The notes under the pieces are model-generated. The model worked only from the letters and a program-made list of their open reading frames with translations, was not told where the DNA came from and ran no database searches. DNA of 64,000 bases from Streptomyces canus 299MFChir4.1 (GTDB taxonomy: Bacteria > Actinomycetota > Actinomycetes > Streptomycetales > Streptomycetaceae), in contig NZ_KB911600.1 in the NCBI RefSeq assembly GCF_000383615.1, forward strand, positions 62,001 through 126,000, given 5' to 3'. Of this stretch, positions 36,360-47,313 are shown piece by piece; the stretch's first letter is position 1; the number at the start of each line of letters is the position of its first letter. Both the position numbers and the translations under genes were made by a program.

Positions 36360-36983
36360 ATGGTTACCTCGCGCTGGACGGCCGCCCCCGCTCAGACGGC
36401 CTCCCTCCGTCGGCGCGGCGCCGTGCTGGAGCGTGCGATTCTCGACGCCGCGCTGGAGCAGCTCAGTACGGTCGGCTGGAACGGCCTCACGATGGAAGGT
36501 GTCGCCGCCGGAGCCCAGACCGGCAAGGCCGCGGTCTATCGCCGCTGGCCGTCCAAGGAGGACCTCGTGGCGGACGCCCTTCGGGCCGGACTGCCGCGCT
36601 TCGAGGAGGTCCCCGACCTCGGCGGAGTGCGCGAGGACCTGCTGGAGTTGTGCCGCCAAGCGCGCGAGGCGATGTTCTCGCGTCCCGGCTTCGCGCTGCG
36701 TTCGGTCATTCACGAATGCGACCAGGCTCAGGCGGAGCGCTTCCATGCCGTGATCTACAACGGAGTCGTGGAGCCGAGCGTCAAGCTGCTCCGCCAGATC
36801 ATCACCCGTGGAATAGAGCGGGGTGAGGTGCGGCCCGACGCGGCGAACGACTACGTCTTCGATGCCATCCCCGCCATGATGATGTATCGCTCCAAGATGC
36901 GCGGTAGCGAATGGGGTGGCCAGGATGTCGAAGAGATGATCGACCAGTTCATGCTGCCGCTGCTGCGGTCGAGCGGACCGTGA
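36360..36983 (+). CDS. TetR-family repressor of the MFS gene
   Basis: A 207-residue regulator. The N-terminal HTH (about 25-75) contains GLTMEGVAAGAQTGKAAVYRRWPSKEDL, the classic TetR helix-turn-helix. The C-terminal ligand domain has FALRSVIHECDQAQAERF, as in TetR_C regulators of drug pumps. ATG at 36360 with GGAG upstream. It is divergent from the efflux gene with two shared operators, so it almost certainly represses both. Confidence 0.9.
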   Translation: MVTSRWTAAPAQTASLRRRGAVLERAILDAALEQLSTVGWNGLTMEGVAAGAQTGKAAVYRRWPSKEDLVADALRAGLPRFEEVPDLGGVREDLLELCRQAREAMFSRPGFALRSVIHECDQAQAERFHAVIYNGVVEPSVKLLRQIITRGIERGEVRPDAANDYVFDAIPAMMMYRSKMRGSEWGGQDVEEMIDQFMLPLLRSSGP

Positions 36984-37064
36984 GTGCTCTTCGTGGACGT
37001 CTCGACGCCGTCCGGGGCAACCGGGTGTCGCAGGGTGATCCGAACGGCGTACGCTAAGGGCGCC

Positions 37065-37766
37065 ATGCCGTACGAACCGCCTACTCACACCGTCGAGCGC
37101 TCTCTTCGTGCCACGACCGGAGCGAAGATCATCGCCGGTGTCGACGAGGTGGGGCGAGGTGCCTGGGCCGGCCCTGTCACCGTCTGCGCGGCGGTCACCG
37201 GACTGCGCCGACCGCCCCAAGGCCTCACCGACTCCAAGCTGCTCAGCGTCAAACGCCGCACCGAACTCGCCGAGGAACTGAGGACATGGGTGACGTCGTA
37301 CGCCCTGGGCCACGCCTCTCCGGAAGAGATCGACCACATGGGCATGACGGCCGCCCTGCGGATCGCCGCCGTGCGCGCCCTGGAGGCACTTCCGGCCCGG
37401 CCGGACGCGGTGATCCTCGACGGGAAGCACGACTATCTCGGAACACCCTGGAAGGTCCGGACCGTGATCAAGGGCGATCAGTCCTGCGTGGCGGTAGCGG
37501 CGGCCTCGGTGATCGCCAAGGTTCAGCGCGACAAAATGATGGCCGAACTGGGCATCGACCATGCAGACTTCGGTTTCGCGGCCAACGCCGGGTATCCCTC
37601 GCCCGTGCACAAGGCCGCGCTGGAGGTTCGGGGCCCCACCCCGTACCACCGGTTGTCGTGGGCGTATCTTGATGCGCTGCCTCAGTGGCGGCACCTCAAG
37701 AAGGCCCGCACCTGGGCGGACGGAAGCGTTCCGGCGATCGAGGGCCAGCTCGGCTTCGATTTCTGA
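37065..37766 (+). CDS. rnhB: Ribonuclease HII
   Basis: A 233-residue enzyme that nicks 5' of single ribonucleotides in DNA and removes RNA from hybrids. The catalytic DEDD carboxylates are in AGVDEVGRGAWAGP (Asp and Glu), AVILDGKHDYL and GDQSCVAVAAASVIAK. YPSPVHKAAL and RLSWAY are conserved further on. ATG at 37065 fits the family start; the in-frame upstream extension overlaps the tetR spacer and lacks a ribosome site. Confidence 0.95.
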   Translation: MPYEPPTHTVERSLRATTGAKIIAGVDEVGRGAWAGPVTVCAAVTGLRRPPQGLTDSKLLSVKRRTELAEELRTWVTSYALGHASPEEIDHMGMTAALRIAAVRALEALPARPDAVILDGKHDYLGTPWKVRTVIKGDQSCVAVAAASVIAKVQRDKMMAELGIDHADFGFAANAGYPSPVHKAALEVRGPTPYHRLSWAYLDALPQWRHLKKARTWADGSVPAIEGQLGFDF

Positions 37767-37834
37767 CGATTCCGCTCGCACTGATGTGCCACCCGCTGAC
37801 GCGAGCCGCACCAACGTTTGATAAATATCAGCCC

Positions 37835-38500
37835 ATGCCTCTCATTCCCCAGGAGCCTCAGATTCACGAGAGTGCCCAGGGTCCCCGCGCCACTCCGGCC
37901 AGCGGCCGCACCGCGCCGACCCCCCGTCCCGTACCCGGTCCACGCCCCGTGGCTCCACCGCGCCCCGGTCGTCCCGGCCCGCTGCGGCCCGCGCCGCCGG
38001 CGCAGCGGACGCCGCACGACGTTGCCGTGGCCAAGCCCGCAGTGCCGGGCCCCGCTGCCCCTGCCCCCTCCGCCCCGACATCGGTCTCGGCTCCAGCCGC
38101 GGCTTCGGCGGCCCCGCAGGTCCAGCTCATCCCGGCCTCGGCCGTCGGTGCGCTCGACGCTGCCGAGGAAGCCGTAGACCTTCTGCTGGAGTCCGGCCGT
38201 GCCCCCGGGGAGGTGCTGGTGATCACCACCGGTGAACAGCATCCGTGGGCCGCCCATGAGCTGTCCTTCGGTGAAACCGCCTACTGGGCCCAGCACGACG
38301 CCGGTGACGACGTGTTCTACGCGGACGCCACGGCGGCCTCGCGTGCCGTGTCCCGTCCGGTGGTCGTGGTCGCCGTCAACGGCGGTTCCGCCGAGGCGGT
38401 CGCCGAGGCCCTGCCTCTGGCCCACGCCCGGGCCGGTGCCCTGCTGATCGTCTGCGGCGACCCGCAGCAGATCAACTCGGTACTGGGCGCCGGCGTCTGA
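37835..38500 (+). CDS. Proline-rich protein with conserved C-terminal domain
   Basis: A 221-residue protein. Residues 20-95 are Pro/Ala/Arg-rich and disordered; the C-terminal half is compact, with GEVLVITTGEQHPWAAHE, FGETAYWAQHDAGDDVFYAD and PVVVVAVNGG, plus LLIVCGDPQQINSVLG at the end, resembling an alpha/beta nucleotide-fold remnant. I cannot assign a function. ATG at 37835, just after an AT-rich TTGATAAATAT stretch that may be a promoter -10. Confidence 0.6.
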   Translation: MPLIPQEPQIHESAQGPRATPASGRTAPTPRPVPGPRPVAPPRPGRPGPLRPAPPAQRTPHDVAVAKPAVPGPAAPAPSAPTSVSAPAAASAAPQVQLIPASAVGALDAAEEAVDLLLESGRAPGEVLVITTGEQHPWAAHELSFGETAYWAQHDAGDDVFYADATAASRAVSRPVVVVAVNGGSAEAVAEALPLAHARAGALLIVCGDPQQINSVLGAGV

Positions 38501-38705
38501 GCCGGTTTCGGTAGGTCCGGAAGGACACCGGGGGGCGAGGAAAGGTGCCGCCTGCGCGGCACCTGCACGGCGAGCCCTCAGGCATGCCCGCGTTTGAGTG
38601 GACCTCCGGTTCGGGCCTCATGCCAAGGCGGTTCAGGGGCACGGGCACCCGGTGCGCCAATTCGGTTCAGGAAAACGTGCGCACCCGGTACGTCACGACG
38701 TCGTG

Positions 38706-38730
38706 GGCCGTACGTCACGGACGTACGGCC
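38706..38730. terminator. Hairpin between convergent genes
   Basis: GGCCGTACGT (38706-38715) and ACGTACGGCC (38721-38730), a perfect 10-bp stem with 5-nt loop. Confidence 0.75.
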
Positions 38731-38759
38731 GAAGAAGGGTGATCGGGGTGGACTCGGCT

Positions 38760-39392
38760 TCAGCGAGCCGCCGCGCGGCGCAGGACCTCCGAGGCGGCGC
38801 CGCCGGTACGCGGGAGCAGAGGCGGTGACTCGGACGTGGCGAAGGGCTCCGGTGCCGAGTCCGCGTTCGGCCGGCGTCCGCCGCGTCCCTCGCCGAGCAC
38901 CTGCCAGCCGTCGCGCGTCAGCGTGATGTACGCCCCGCAACGCAGCCCGTGCAGGGTGCAGGCGTCACGCAGTCCCCACATCCACGCACCGTCCTCCTCC
39001 GTCCAACGCGAGTCGCCCTCGCGGCAGTAGAGCAGCACGGCGGTGCGCACGGGGGTGCGGCGCCGCAGGTCGTGCGGGATCACCCGGCGCAGCTGGGCCA
39101 GCAGCGTGTTCCGGAACATCCAGCCGTCGGCCGGTGCCGGACGGCGCGTGAACGAGGCACTCGCACGCAGCCGTTCGTCCGGGTCGAGGACCGCCACGAT
39201 CGCGGTCGCCGGTTTGGGACGGTGCCGCGAGTGCAACCCGCTGACGACCTCGCGCGGGTTGCGCAGCAGCGGGATGCCGGCCTCCGCCCACTCGGCGGGT
39301 TCGAGCAGACGGGCCATAGGGTTGGCGGATGCGGCGGACAGGTCGGCTGACGACGTGGACGCCGCGGAGGACGGAGCGAGTCCGAAGGTCAC
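38760..39392 (-). CDS. Conserved hypothetical protein
   Basis: A 210-residue protein with a compact core (about 40-165): VAVLDPDERLRASASF, GWMFRNTLLAQLRRVIPHD, AVLLYCREGDSRWTEEDGAWMWGLRDAC and GAYITLTRDGW. It looks soluble; Cys-rich spots (LLYCREGD, ACTLHGLRCG) could bind metal. No family is recognised. It starts with ATG (complement 39390-39392) and lies downstream of recQ on the same strand. Confidence 0.65.
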   Translation of the reverse strand: MTFGLAPSSAASTSSADLSAASANPMARLLEPAEWAEAGIPLLRNPREVVSGLHSRHRPKPATAIVAVLDPDERLRASASFTRRPAPADGWMFRNTLLAQLRRVIPHDLRRRTPVRTAVLLYCREGDSRWTEEDGAWMWGLRDACTLHGLRCGAYITLTRDGWQVLGEGRGGRRPNADSAPEPFATSESPPLLPRTGGAASEVLRRAAAR

Positions 39393-39692
39393 GGTCCTCC
39401 CTTCGGCTACGCGCCCATACGGCGGGCGGGGTCGGATTCGGGGGAGCGCGCACCGCAGCAGAGCCCTACCGGTCTACCGGTCTACGGACAAGCCGTGCGG
39501 GGAGCGGACTTCAATTCTTCCTGTCGAACTTGGTTGCGGCAACGAGCAATTGGGTCCGCCGACCCGAATCAGGTCGTTCGTGGCTTATATCCCTACCCCG
39601 TGTTTTGGCGGAAGACGCCCGGGGCCTCCGAGCCCCGCGGTTGGGGGCCGCATCGGTCGCGCGCGTGACGCTCTGTCGACTGTGGTTCCTGC
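39393..39692. other. Spacer between recQ-type gene and 210-residue gene
   Basis: 300 bp with an AT-richer core (about 39510-39600). A CTACCGGT direct repeat occurs near 39470. It likely holds the promoter for the minus-strand hypothetical gene; no gene is seen. Confidence 0.4.
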
Positions 39693-41873
<2,181 letters not shown>

Positions 41874-41916
41874 ACAACAGGACGCCTCCGACAGCGGGGC
41901 GTCCCGGCGGCCCGGC

Positions 41917-41925
41917 TGTGGATGA
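41917..41925 (-). promoter_or_regulatory. DnaA-box-like 9-mer 1
   Basis: TCATCCACA on the minus strand, one mismatch from TTATCCACA. It lies 44 bp upstream of the RecQ-type start. Confidence 0.45.
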
Positions 41926-41957
41926 CCGGACGGGGGTTGTCGTGGCCCTGATCGGAC

Positions 41958-41966
41958 TTATCCACA
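41958..41966 (+). promoter_or_regulatory. DnaA-box 9-mer 2
   Basis: TTATCCACA, identical to the classical DnaA consensus, in inverted orientation to box 1 and about 41 bp from it (four helical turns). It lies 41 bp upstream of the DUF4192 gene. Confidence 0.5.
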
Positions 41967-42006
41967 GGCCCAAACGGAACCTCAAGATCCGCGAGATCGT
42001 CTGCGC

Positions 42007-43803
42007 ATGACGAACCACAGTGAAACGACCGGATCCGCCGCAAACGGCAATGACCGCGAGCGGAACCGCGACGGACGGAACCGCGACGGACGGAATGGCG
42101 ATGGACGGCACGGTGTCGAGCGGAGCAACAGCGGAGGGCCCGGCGACGGCCGGAACAGCAACGGGCGGATCGGCGACGGGCGGGACGACGACGGCTCGGG
42201 GATCGGCGACCGCGTCGGATTCGACGCCCATGGCGCCGAACACCAGGTCACCCTGCGGACTCCGGGCGAACTGGCCGACGCACTGCCCTACCTGCTCGGG
42301 TACCGGCCCGAGGACAGCATCGTTCTGGTCGCCCTGCACGACCGGGGCGGCCGCGGCCGGTTCGGTGGGCGGGCCCGGCTGGGCATTCCCGCGAACAAGG
42401 ACGACTGGCCGGCCGTGGCCCGGCAGCTGGCCCACGGGCTGATCACCGGCAGCGAGCGCAGGGGCGCCCGCCCCGAGCAGATGGTCGCCTACCTCTGCCA
42501 GGAGCCGGGGGTCGGCGAGACGGGCAGGCAGATCACGGAGCGGCTCGCCCCGCTCGCCGGCCTGCTGCGCACGGAGTGCGGTCGGCTCGACGTTCCCGTG
42601 ATCGAGGCGTTGTGCATCTCCGACGGCCGCTACTGGTCGTACTGCTGTCCGAGCGAGGACTGCTGCCCCGCGGAGGGACTTCCGATGGGTCTGCCCGGAA
42701 CATCGGTGCTGGCCGCCGCGGCCACGTACGCCGGACTGCAGGTGCGCGGGACGCTTCGCGAGCTGCGGGCCAGGCTCCAGCCCTGGGAGACCGCGGCCGC
42801 GCTGGAGCAGGAGGTCGCCCTGGACACGGCCGGCATGGCCCTGGTTCCCAGGATGCTCGACCAGGCCAGCCGGGGGGACGTGGCCGAGAGGACGCTGCGC
42901 CTGGCCAGGCGCACCATGGCACGCTTCGCCGAGGCGGCGCCCGTGTCGGGCCCGCTCCAGGCCGACCTGCGCGACGACGAACTCCTGGGACACGAAGACG
43001 CGGCGGAACTCATCCTCGGTCTGCAGGACCGCACGACCAGGGACCGCGCGGCGGAATGGATGGAAGCGGAGGAGGCCGGACCGGCCCTGCGTCTGTGGCG
43101 CGCATTGGCCCGCCGGTGTGTCGGACCCTACGGCGAGCACGCGGCGGCGCCGCTCACGCTCGCCGGATGGGTCGCCTGGTCCGCGGGCGACGAGATCGAG
43201 GCCAGGGAGGCGCTGGCCATGGCCCTGGGCGCAGATCCCAGCTATCTCTTCGCCCGGCTCCTGCACCAGGCCTGCAACGAGGGACTCGACCCGGAATCCA
43301 TCCGCCGCTGCCTGCGAGCGGAGCGCGAGGGACGTGATGCATGCGCGCGGCCGGAGGCCGCTCAGTCCGCCGAGGCGGAGCCGGGCGAGGGCATGGCGGG
43401 GCTGAACATGCCCGGCCCTGACGGGAATCGGGCGTCACCCGCGGCCGCTTGCGAAGAAACCATGGAGGTGTCCAGGAACCCCAAGGACGCGCCGGCTGTG
43501 CGTCTGTCCCCTGCCGAAGGAGCGCTGCCGCCGTGCCCGTCCGGTGCCGACCGGAATCTGCCGACGCCATCGCCCGCGGCCTCCCGCCGACGCAGGCGGG
43601 TGCGTCCCGGCGCTCGCACCGATGCCCGTCCCCATCCCACCGAGACGGAGGGGCGACAGCCCTGCGCCGAGGAATCCCGTCCGCGCTCCCGCCCGGCCCG
43701 CGGTACGCGTCCCGGTACCGTCCGCCGCACCACGGGCAAGGACGAAGCGCGCCGGCCCGAGGGCACTCGGCCCGGGGGCGAGGCCACCGAGGAAAAGCGA
43801 TGA
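42007..43803 (+). CDS. DUF4192 domain protein with terminal low-complexity regions
   Basis: A 598-residue protein. Residues 14-68 are repeats of N/D-G-R type (RDGRNRDGRNGDGR style), the DUF4192 domain spans about 77-435 (ELADALPYLLGYRPEDSIVLVAL at its start; WETAAALEQEVALDTAG and AGWVAWSAGDEIEAREAL later), and residues 440-598 are an Arg/Pro/Glu-rich disordered tail. DUF4192 function is unknown; it is widespread in actinobacteria. ATG at 42007. Its stop overlaps the next start as ATGA, so the two are translationally coupled. Confidence 0.85.
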   Translation: MTNHSETTGSAANGNDRERNRDGRNRDGRNGDGRHGVERSNSGGPGDGRNSNGRIGDGRDDDGSGIGDRVGFDAHGAEHQVTLRTPGELADALPYLLGYRPEDSIVLVALHDRGGRGRFGGRARLGIPANKDDWPAVARQLAHGLITGSERRGARPEQMVAYLCQEPGVGETGRQITERLAPLAGLLRTECGRLDVPVIEALCISDGRYWSYCCPSEDCCPAEGLPMGLPGTSVLAAAATYAGLQVRGTLRELRARLQPWETAAALEQEVALDTAGMALVPRMLDQASRGDVAERTLRLARRTMARFAEAAPVSGPLQADLRDDELLGHEDAAELILGLQDRTTRDRAAEWMEAEEAGPALRLWRALARRCVGPYGEHAAAPLTLAGWVAWSAGDEIEAREALAMALGADPSYLFARLLHQACNEGLDPESIRRCLRAEREGRDACARPEAAQSAEAEPGEGMAGLNMPGPDGNRASPAAACEETMEVSRNPKDAPAVRLSPAEGALPPCPSGADRNLPTPSPAASRRRRRVRPGARTDARPHPTETEGRQPCAEESRPRSRPARGTRPGTVRRTTGKDEARRPEGTRPGGEATEEKR

Positions 43804-46385
43804 GCGACCGGTCGAAGGGTGTCGCACGAGGCTGGTCACACCTGTGCCGTCGGGTGAAGGCCCTGGCCCGCCGCCATTCGGTCGGCTTCCGGGCCCATGG
43901 GCGTGACCCTGAACAGGCCCGTCCCGTTCACCTGAGTGGCGGAACCCCCTACCGGGCCGTACCGCCGCATCGCCCATGCCCTTCAGGAGCCCCGCACCGG
44001 GCGCCGAACACGCCCGGGCCGCGCAGAGTGCAGAGGAAGCGCCCCTTGCATCAGCCGACTCCGCCCTCCGCCGAGGACGGCCCCGCCGCCCTCGGCGCGC
44101 CGACGACGGTGTGGAAAGGAAGTACCGGTCCGCCGCGGGCCATGGACACCGGTATGCCTGAACCTAGGTTCCCGAGCGGCACCCAGCACACCGCGGGAGC
44201 GGGGGAACATCGCCCGAACCCGAACCCGACTCCGGAACAGGACCGGAAGTACACCACTCCCTCGCTGCCGTGGGACCGTGACCCGCCTCCGTCATCGGGG
44301 CCAGTACGACGCCCGCCGACATCCACGAGGCAGGGCCGGACTCCGCCTCCGACGGCGAACCGTCCTGCCCGCCCTCCTTCACCCGTGCCGTCCAGGCCGA
44401 CACAGAACCCTTCCCCGGCCCCTCAAGGCCCGGCTGGTCTCCCGCCGGCGCACTCGGTCCTCATCTGCGTGGCGCTCCCGGGCCTCGCCATCTCCACAAA
44501 CCAAGGGCAGTTGACCGGTCAGGGGCTGGAGGGCTTCTACCGCGCAGGCAGGCGTGTGCTCTCCCGGTGTCAGATTCGTGTCGCGGGCCGTGAGCCACTC
44601 GCGGTCCAGGCCCGGACGACCGCGGCGGATCGCGCACGCTTCGTGGCCACCGCGCGTGTCTCCCAGGGGGGAGGCCCGGACCCTGACGTCGTCGTGGAGC
44701 GCACCCGCCACGCGGACGGGACGGAACGCATCACGCTGCACAGCGCCGCCGCCCGTCCGCTGCGGCTGCCGGTGGAGTTGGCGCTCGGTACGGACATGGC
44801 GGACCTGGGCGCGATCGCCTCGGGCCGAACGGGACCCGAACTGCCCGCCGTCGTCCACGACTCCGGCCTGCGCTGGTCCTGCGCGGCCGGCGGGGCATCG
44901 GTCACGGCCGACCCACCACCCGCCGACGCCCTCGCGTCGGCAGGCCTGCTGCGCTGGGAGTTCGAGCTGCCCCCCGGAGGCACCGTCGGTCTGGAGCTGC
45001 GCGTGCGTCTGGAGGGCGCGGGCCCCGTCCGAGCTGTGGGGCGAGCGGCGACCAGCCCCCTGGCCTCCGCCCGCGCGACGGGAGACCACCCCGCGGTCCA
45101 GCCGCTCCTGCGCACGAGCATCGACGATCTCCAGTCCCTACTGCTGCGCGACCCCGCGCACCCCACCGACACCCACCTCGCGGCCGGAGCCCCATGGCGC
45201 TGCGGCCTGGCACCGGCCGACGCGCTGGTCGCGGCCCGTATGACGTTGCCGCTCGGCACCCGGCTCGCCGCGGGCACGCTCCGCACCCTGGCGCGCACCC
45301 AACTACGCGGGCAGACACGGCAGTCCGGCATGATTCCCGGGCCGCGCCGGGACGCGGGCGCCCACCTCCCGGCCTGTTGCACGGGGACCGAGGCAACCCT
45401 GCTCTTTCCCGCTCTCCTCGCGGAGGCCTTCCGGTGGGGGCTCTCGCCGCAGGAGACGGAAGAGCTGCTCCCGACTGCCGAACGGTGTCTGGGCTGGCTG
45501 CGGGCCGCCGTGGGCGAGGCGACGTATCTGTGTGACCCACAGCCCGGCGGCCCCGTCCGCTGCGAGACACAGGCGTATGCGCATCGCGCGGCCGTCCTCG
45601 GTGCCGACCTGCTCGACGCGTTCGACAGACCCGGCGGCGCGACGTTGCGGCAGTGGGCCCGCGCACTGCGCACGGCCTTCCGCGAGGACTTCTGGGTCCA
45701 TGACCATGACCACAGCGGTGGCCGACCGGCGGCCGCTCGGGCCCCCGACGGACGCCTGGTGCCGCACCTCGGCGCCGGGGCGGTCCATCTCCTGGACACC
45801 GGACTGCTTGGTGGCGGCGCACAGGCACCCGGTCTGCTCGACAGGGTGCAGACCGAACAACTGGCCCGGCTGCTCGGGAGCCCGGCCATGGACTCCGGCT
45901 GGGGGCTGCGCGGACTCGGCGCGAAAGAGGCGGGATACAACCCGTTCGGCCATCGCACCGGTGCCGTACGAGTCCACGAGACGGCCATCGCGGTCTCGGG
46001 TCTGGCCGCCGCCGGGTACGAGAAGGAGGCCGGCTCGCTCCTGCGGGGCCTGCTGGCCGCGGCTGAGGCCTTCGGCCACCGGCTCCCCGAGATGTACGCG
46101 GGTGAGCAGCGCACCGACGGGAGCGCTCCCCTTCCTCACCCGGCGGCCTGTCGTCCCGCGGCGACGGCAGCGGCCACCGCAGTTCAGCTGCTGAGCGCCC
46201 TCGCGGGAATCCGCCCCGATGTCCCGGCGGGGACCGTCACACTGCGCCCCGTGCGCAGCGCGCCTCTCGGCGAGCTTGGTCTGACCGGACTGAGGATCGC
46301 GGGGGCCCCGTTCTCGGTACGGGTCAGCAGACTCGGGCTCGCCATGGTCGAGGAGGCCGCCGAAGGGCTGCAACTGAGTGCGTGA
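43800..46385 (+). CDS. Glycogen-debranching N-terminal-domain protein
   Basis: An 861-residue protein if it starts at the ATG overlapping the previous stop (ATGA at 43800, GAGGAAA 6 nt upstream); the ATG at 44142 would give 747 residues. Residues 1-215 are Pro/Arg/Thr-rich and disordered. From about 219 a debranching-enzyme N-terminal beta domain is recognisable (GLEGFYRAGRRVLSRCQIRV, VVVERTRHADGTERITL), followed by an (alpha/alpha)6-type region: RTQLRGQTRQSGMIPGPRRD, ETQAYAHRAAVLGADLL, SGWGLRGLG and RVHETAIAVSG. Likely a glycoside hydrolase acting on trehalose- or glycogen-type glucans; substrate unproven. Confidence 0.72.
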   Translation: MSDRSKGVARGWSHLCRRVKALARRHSVGFRAHGRDPEQARPVHLSGGTPYRAVPPHRPCPSGAPHRAPNTPGPRRVQRKRPLHQPTPPSAEDGPAALGAPTTVWKGSTGPPRAMDTGMPEPRFPSGTQHTAGAGEHRPNPNPTPEQDRKYTTPSLPWDRDPPPSSGPVRRPPTSTRQGRTPPPTANRPARPPSPVPSRPTQNPSPAPQGPAGLPPAHSVLICVALPGLAISTNQGQLTGQGLEGFYRAGRRVLSRCQIRVAGREPLAVQARTTAADRARFVATARVSQGGGPDPDVVVERTRHADGTERITLHSAAARPLRLPVELALGTDMADLGAIASGRTGPELPAVVHDSGLRWSCAAGGASVTADPPPADALASAGLLRWEFELPPGGTVGLELRVRLEGAGPVRAVGRAATSPLASARATGDHPAVQPLLRTSIDDLQSLLLRDPAHPTDTHLAAGAPWRCGLAPADALVAARMTLPLGTRLAAGTLRTLARTQLRGQTRQSGMIPGPRRDAGAHLPACCTGTEATLLFPALLAEAFRWGLSPQETEELLPTAERCLGWLRAAVGEATYLCDPQPGGPVRCETQAYAHRAAVLGADLLDAFDRPGGATLRQWARALRTAFREDFWVHDHDHSGGRPAAARAPDGRLVPHLGAGAVHLLDTGLLGGGAQAPGLLDRVQTEQLARLLGSPAMDSGWGLRGLGAKEAGYNPFGHRTGAVRVHETAIAVSGLAAAGYEKEAGSLLRGLLAAAEAFGHRLPEMYAGEQRTDGSAPLPHPAACRPAATAAATAVQLLSALAGIRPDVPAGTVTLRPVRSAPLGELGLTGLRIAGAPFSVRVSRLGLAMVEEAAEGLQLSA

Positions 46386-46485
46386 CCTCGAACGACGCTG
46401 TTCCGGCAGCAGCGCGCAGGGGAGGACGCGACCTGTTCGGACGGCAATGGATCAGGACCGATGCGACCCGCGAAGGGAGTGTTTA

Positions 46486-46500
46486 TCGTCAGGCAGACGA
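46486..46500. promoter_or_regulatory. Candidate operator before Nudix regulator
   Basis: TCGTC-AGGCA-GACGA inverted repeat, 14 bp upstream of the ATG and abutting a TATGAT -10-like hexamer (46502-46507). It resembles NrtR-family autoregulatory sites in layout (TTATnGTC-type half-sites). Confidence 0.45.
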
Positions 46501-46513
46501 CTATGATCGCCGC

Positions 46514-47272
46514 ATGCCCTACGACCCGTCAGCCTTTCCGCCCTTCGCCGTCACCGTGGACCTGGTCGTACTCACCGTGCGCCGTCACGCCCTGTGCGCG
46601 CTCGCGGTACGCAGGGGCGAGCCGCCGTTCCAGGGACGCTGGGCGCTTCCCGGCGGTTTCGTACGGGCCGACGAGGATCTGGCGCAGGCCGCTGCCCGCG
46701 AGCTGGCCGAGGAGACGGGACTGCGTGCCCATGACCCGGCCGTCCCCGTCCAGGACAACGGAGCACACCTGGAACAGCTCGCGACCTACGGCGACCCCAA
46801 GCGTGATCCCCGGATGCGCGTGGTGAGCGTCGCCCACCTCGCCCTCGCCCCCGACCTGCCCGCCCCCCGGGCAGGCGGTGACGCCAGCAACGCGCGCTGG
46901 GCGCCCGTCGAAGAACTGTTGCAGCAGGGCGGCTACGGTCGGGACGGCGAGCCGGTCGTGCCGCTCGCCTTCGACCATGCGCAGATCCTGTCGGACGGAG
47001 TGGAGCGCGCCCGCTCCAAGATCGAGTACTCGTCGCTGGCCACCGCGTTCTGCCCGCCCGAGTTCACCGTCGGAGAGCTCCGCCGGGTCTACGAGGCGGT
47101 GTGGGGCGTGGCACTGGACCCGCGCAACTTCCACCGCAAGGTGACGGGCACACCGGGCTTCCTAGTCCCCACCGGCGGCACCACCACGCGACAGGGCGGC
47201 CGCCCCGCCCAGCTCTTCCGGGCCGGCGGCGCCACTCTTCTCAACCCCCCGATGCTGCGCCCCGAGGTGTGA
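46514..47272 (+). CDS. Nudix domain-winged helix regulator, NrtR-like
   Basis: A 252-residue protein. Residues 15-160 are a Nudix hydrolase domain with an intact Nudix box: GGFVRADEDLAQAAARELAEETGL fits G-x5-E-x7-REUxEExGU. Residues 170-245 look like the winged-helix domain of NrtR regulators (EFTVGELRRVYEAVWG, RNFHRKV). NrtR proteins sense ADP-ribose or NAD-related metabolites; some keep hydrolase activity. The box is complete here, so both roles are possible. ATG at 46514 directly after a TATGAT -10-like hexamer, so the mRNA may be nearly leaderless. Confidence 0.85.
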   Translation: MPYDPSAFPPFAVTVDLVVLTVRRHALCALAVRRGEPPFQGRWALPGGFVRADEDLAQAAARELAEETGLRAHDPAVPVQDNGAHLEQLATYGDPKRDPRMRVVSVAHLALAPDLPAPRAGGDASNARWAPVEELLQQGGYGRDGEPVVPLAFDHAQILSDGVERARSKIEYSSLATAFCPPEFTVGELRRVYEAVWGVALDPRNFHRKVTGTPGFLVPTGGTTTRQGGRPAQLFRAGGATLLNPPMLRPEV

Positions 47273-47298
47273 CGGCCCAGAAAACCGGACATAACCCG

Positions 47299-47313
47299 CT
47301 ATCTTGCTACGGG
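47299..47313 (+). promoter_or_regulatory. Probable leaderless promoter of the ABC gene
   Basis: TATCTT at 47299-47304 lies 8 nt before the GTG at 47313, the spacing expected when transcription starts at or next to the start codon. No ribosome site is present. Confidence 0.45.

Noticed and set aside
34496..36826. 776-residue plus-strand open frame
   Set aside because: Antisense to the MFS gene over most of its length; Gln/His/Arg-rich. Only its first 20 residues look protein-like, noted as a low-interest finding.
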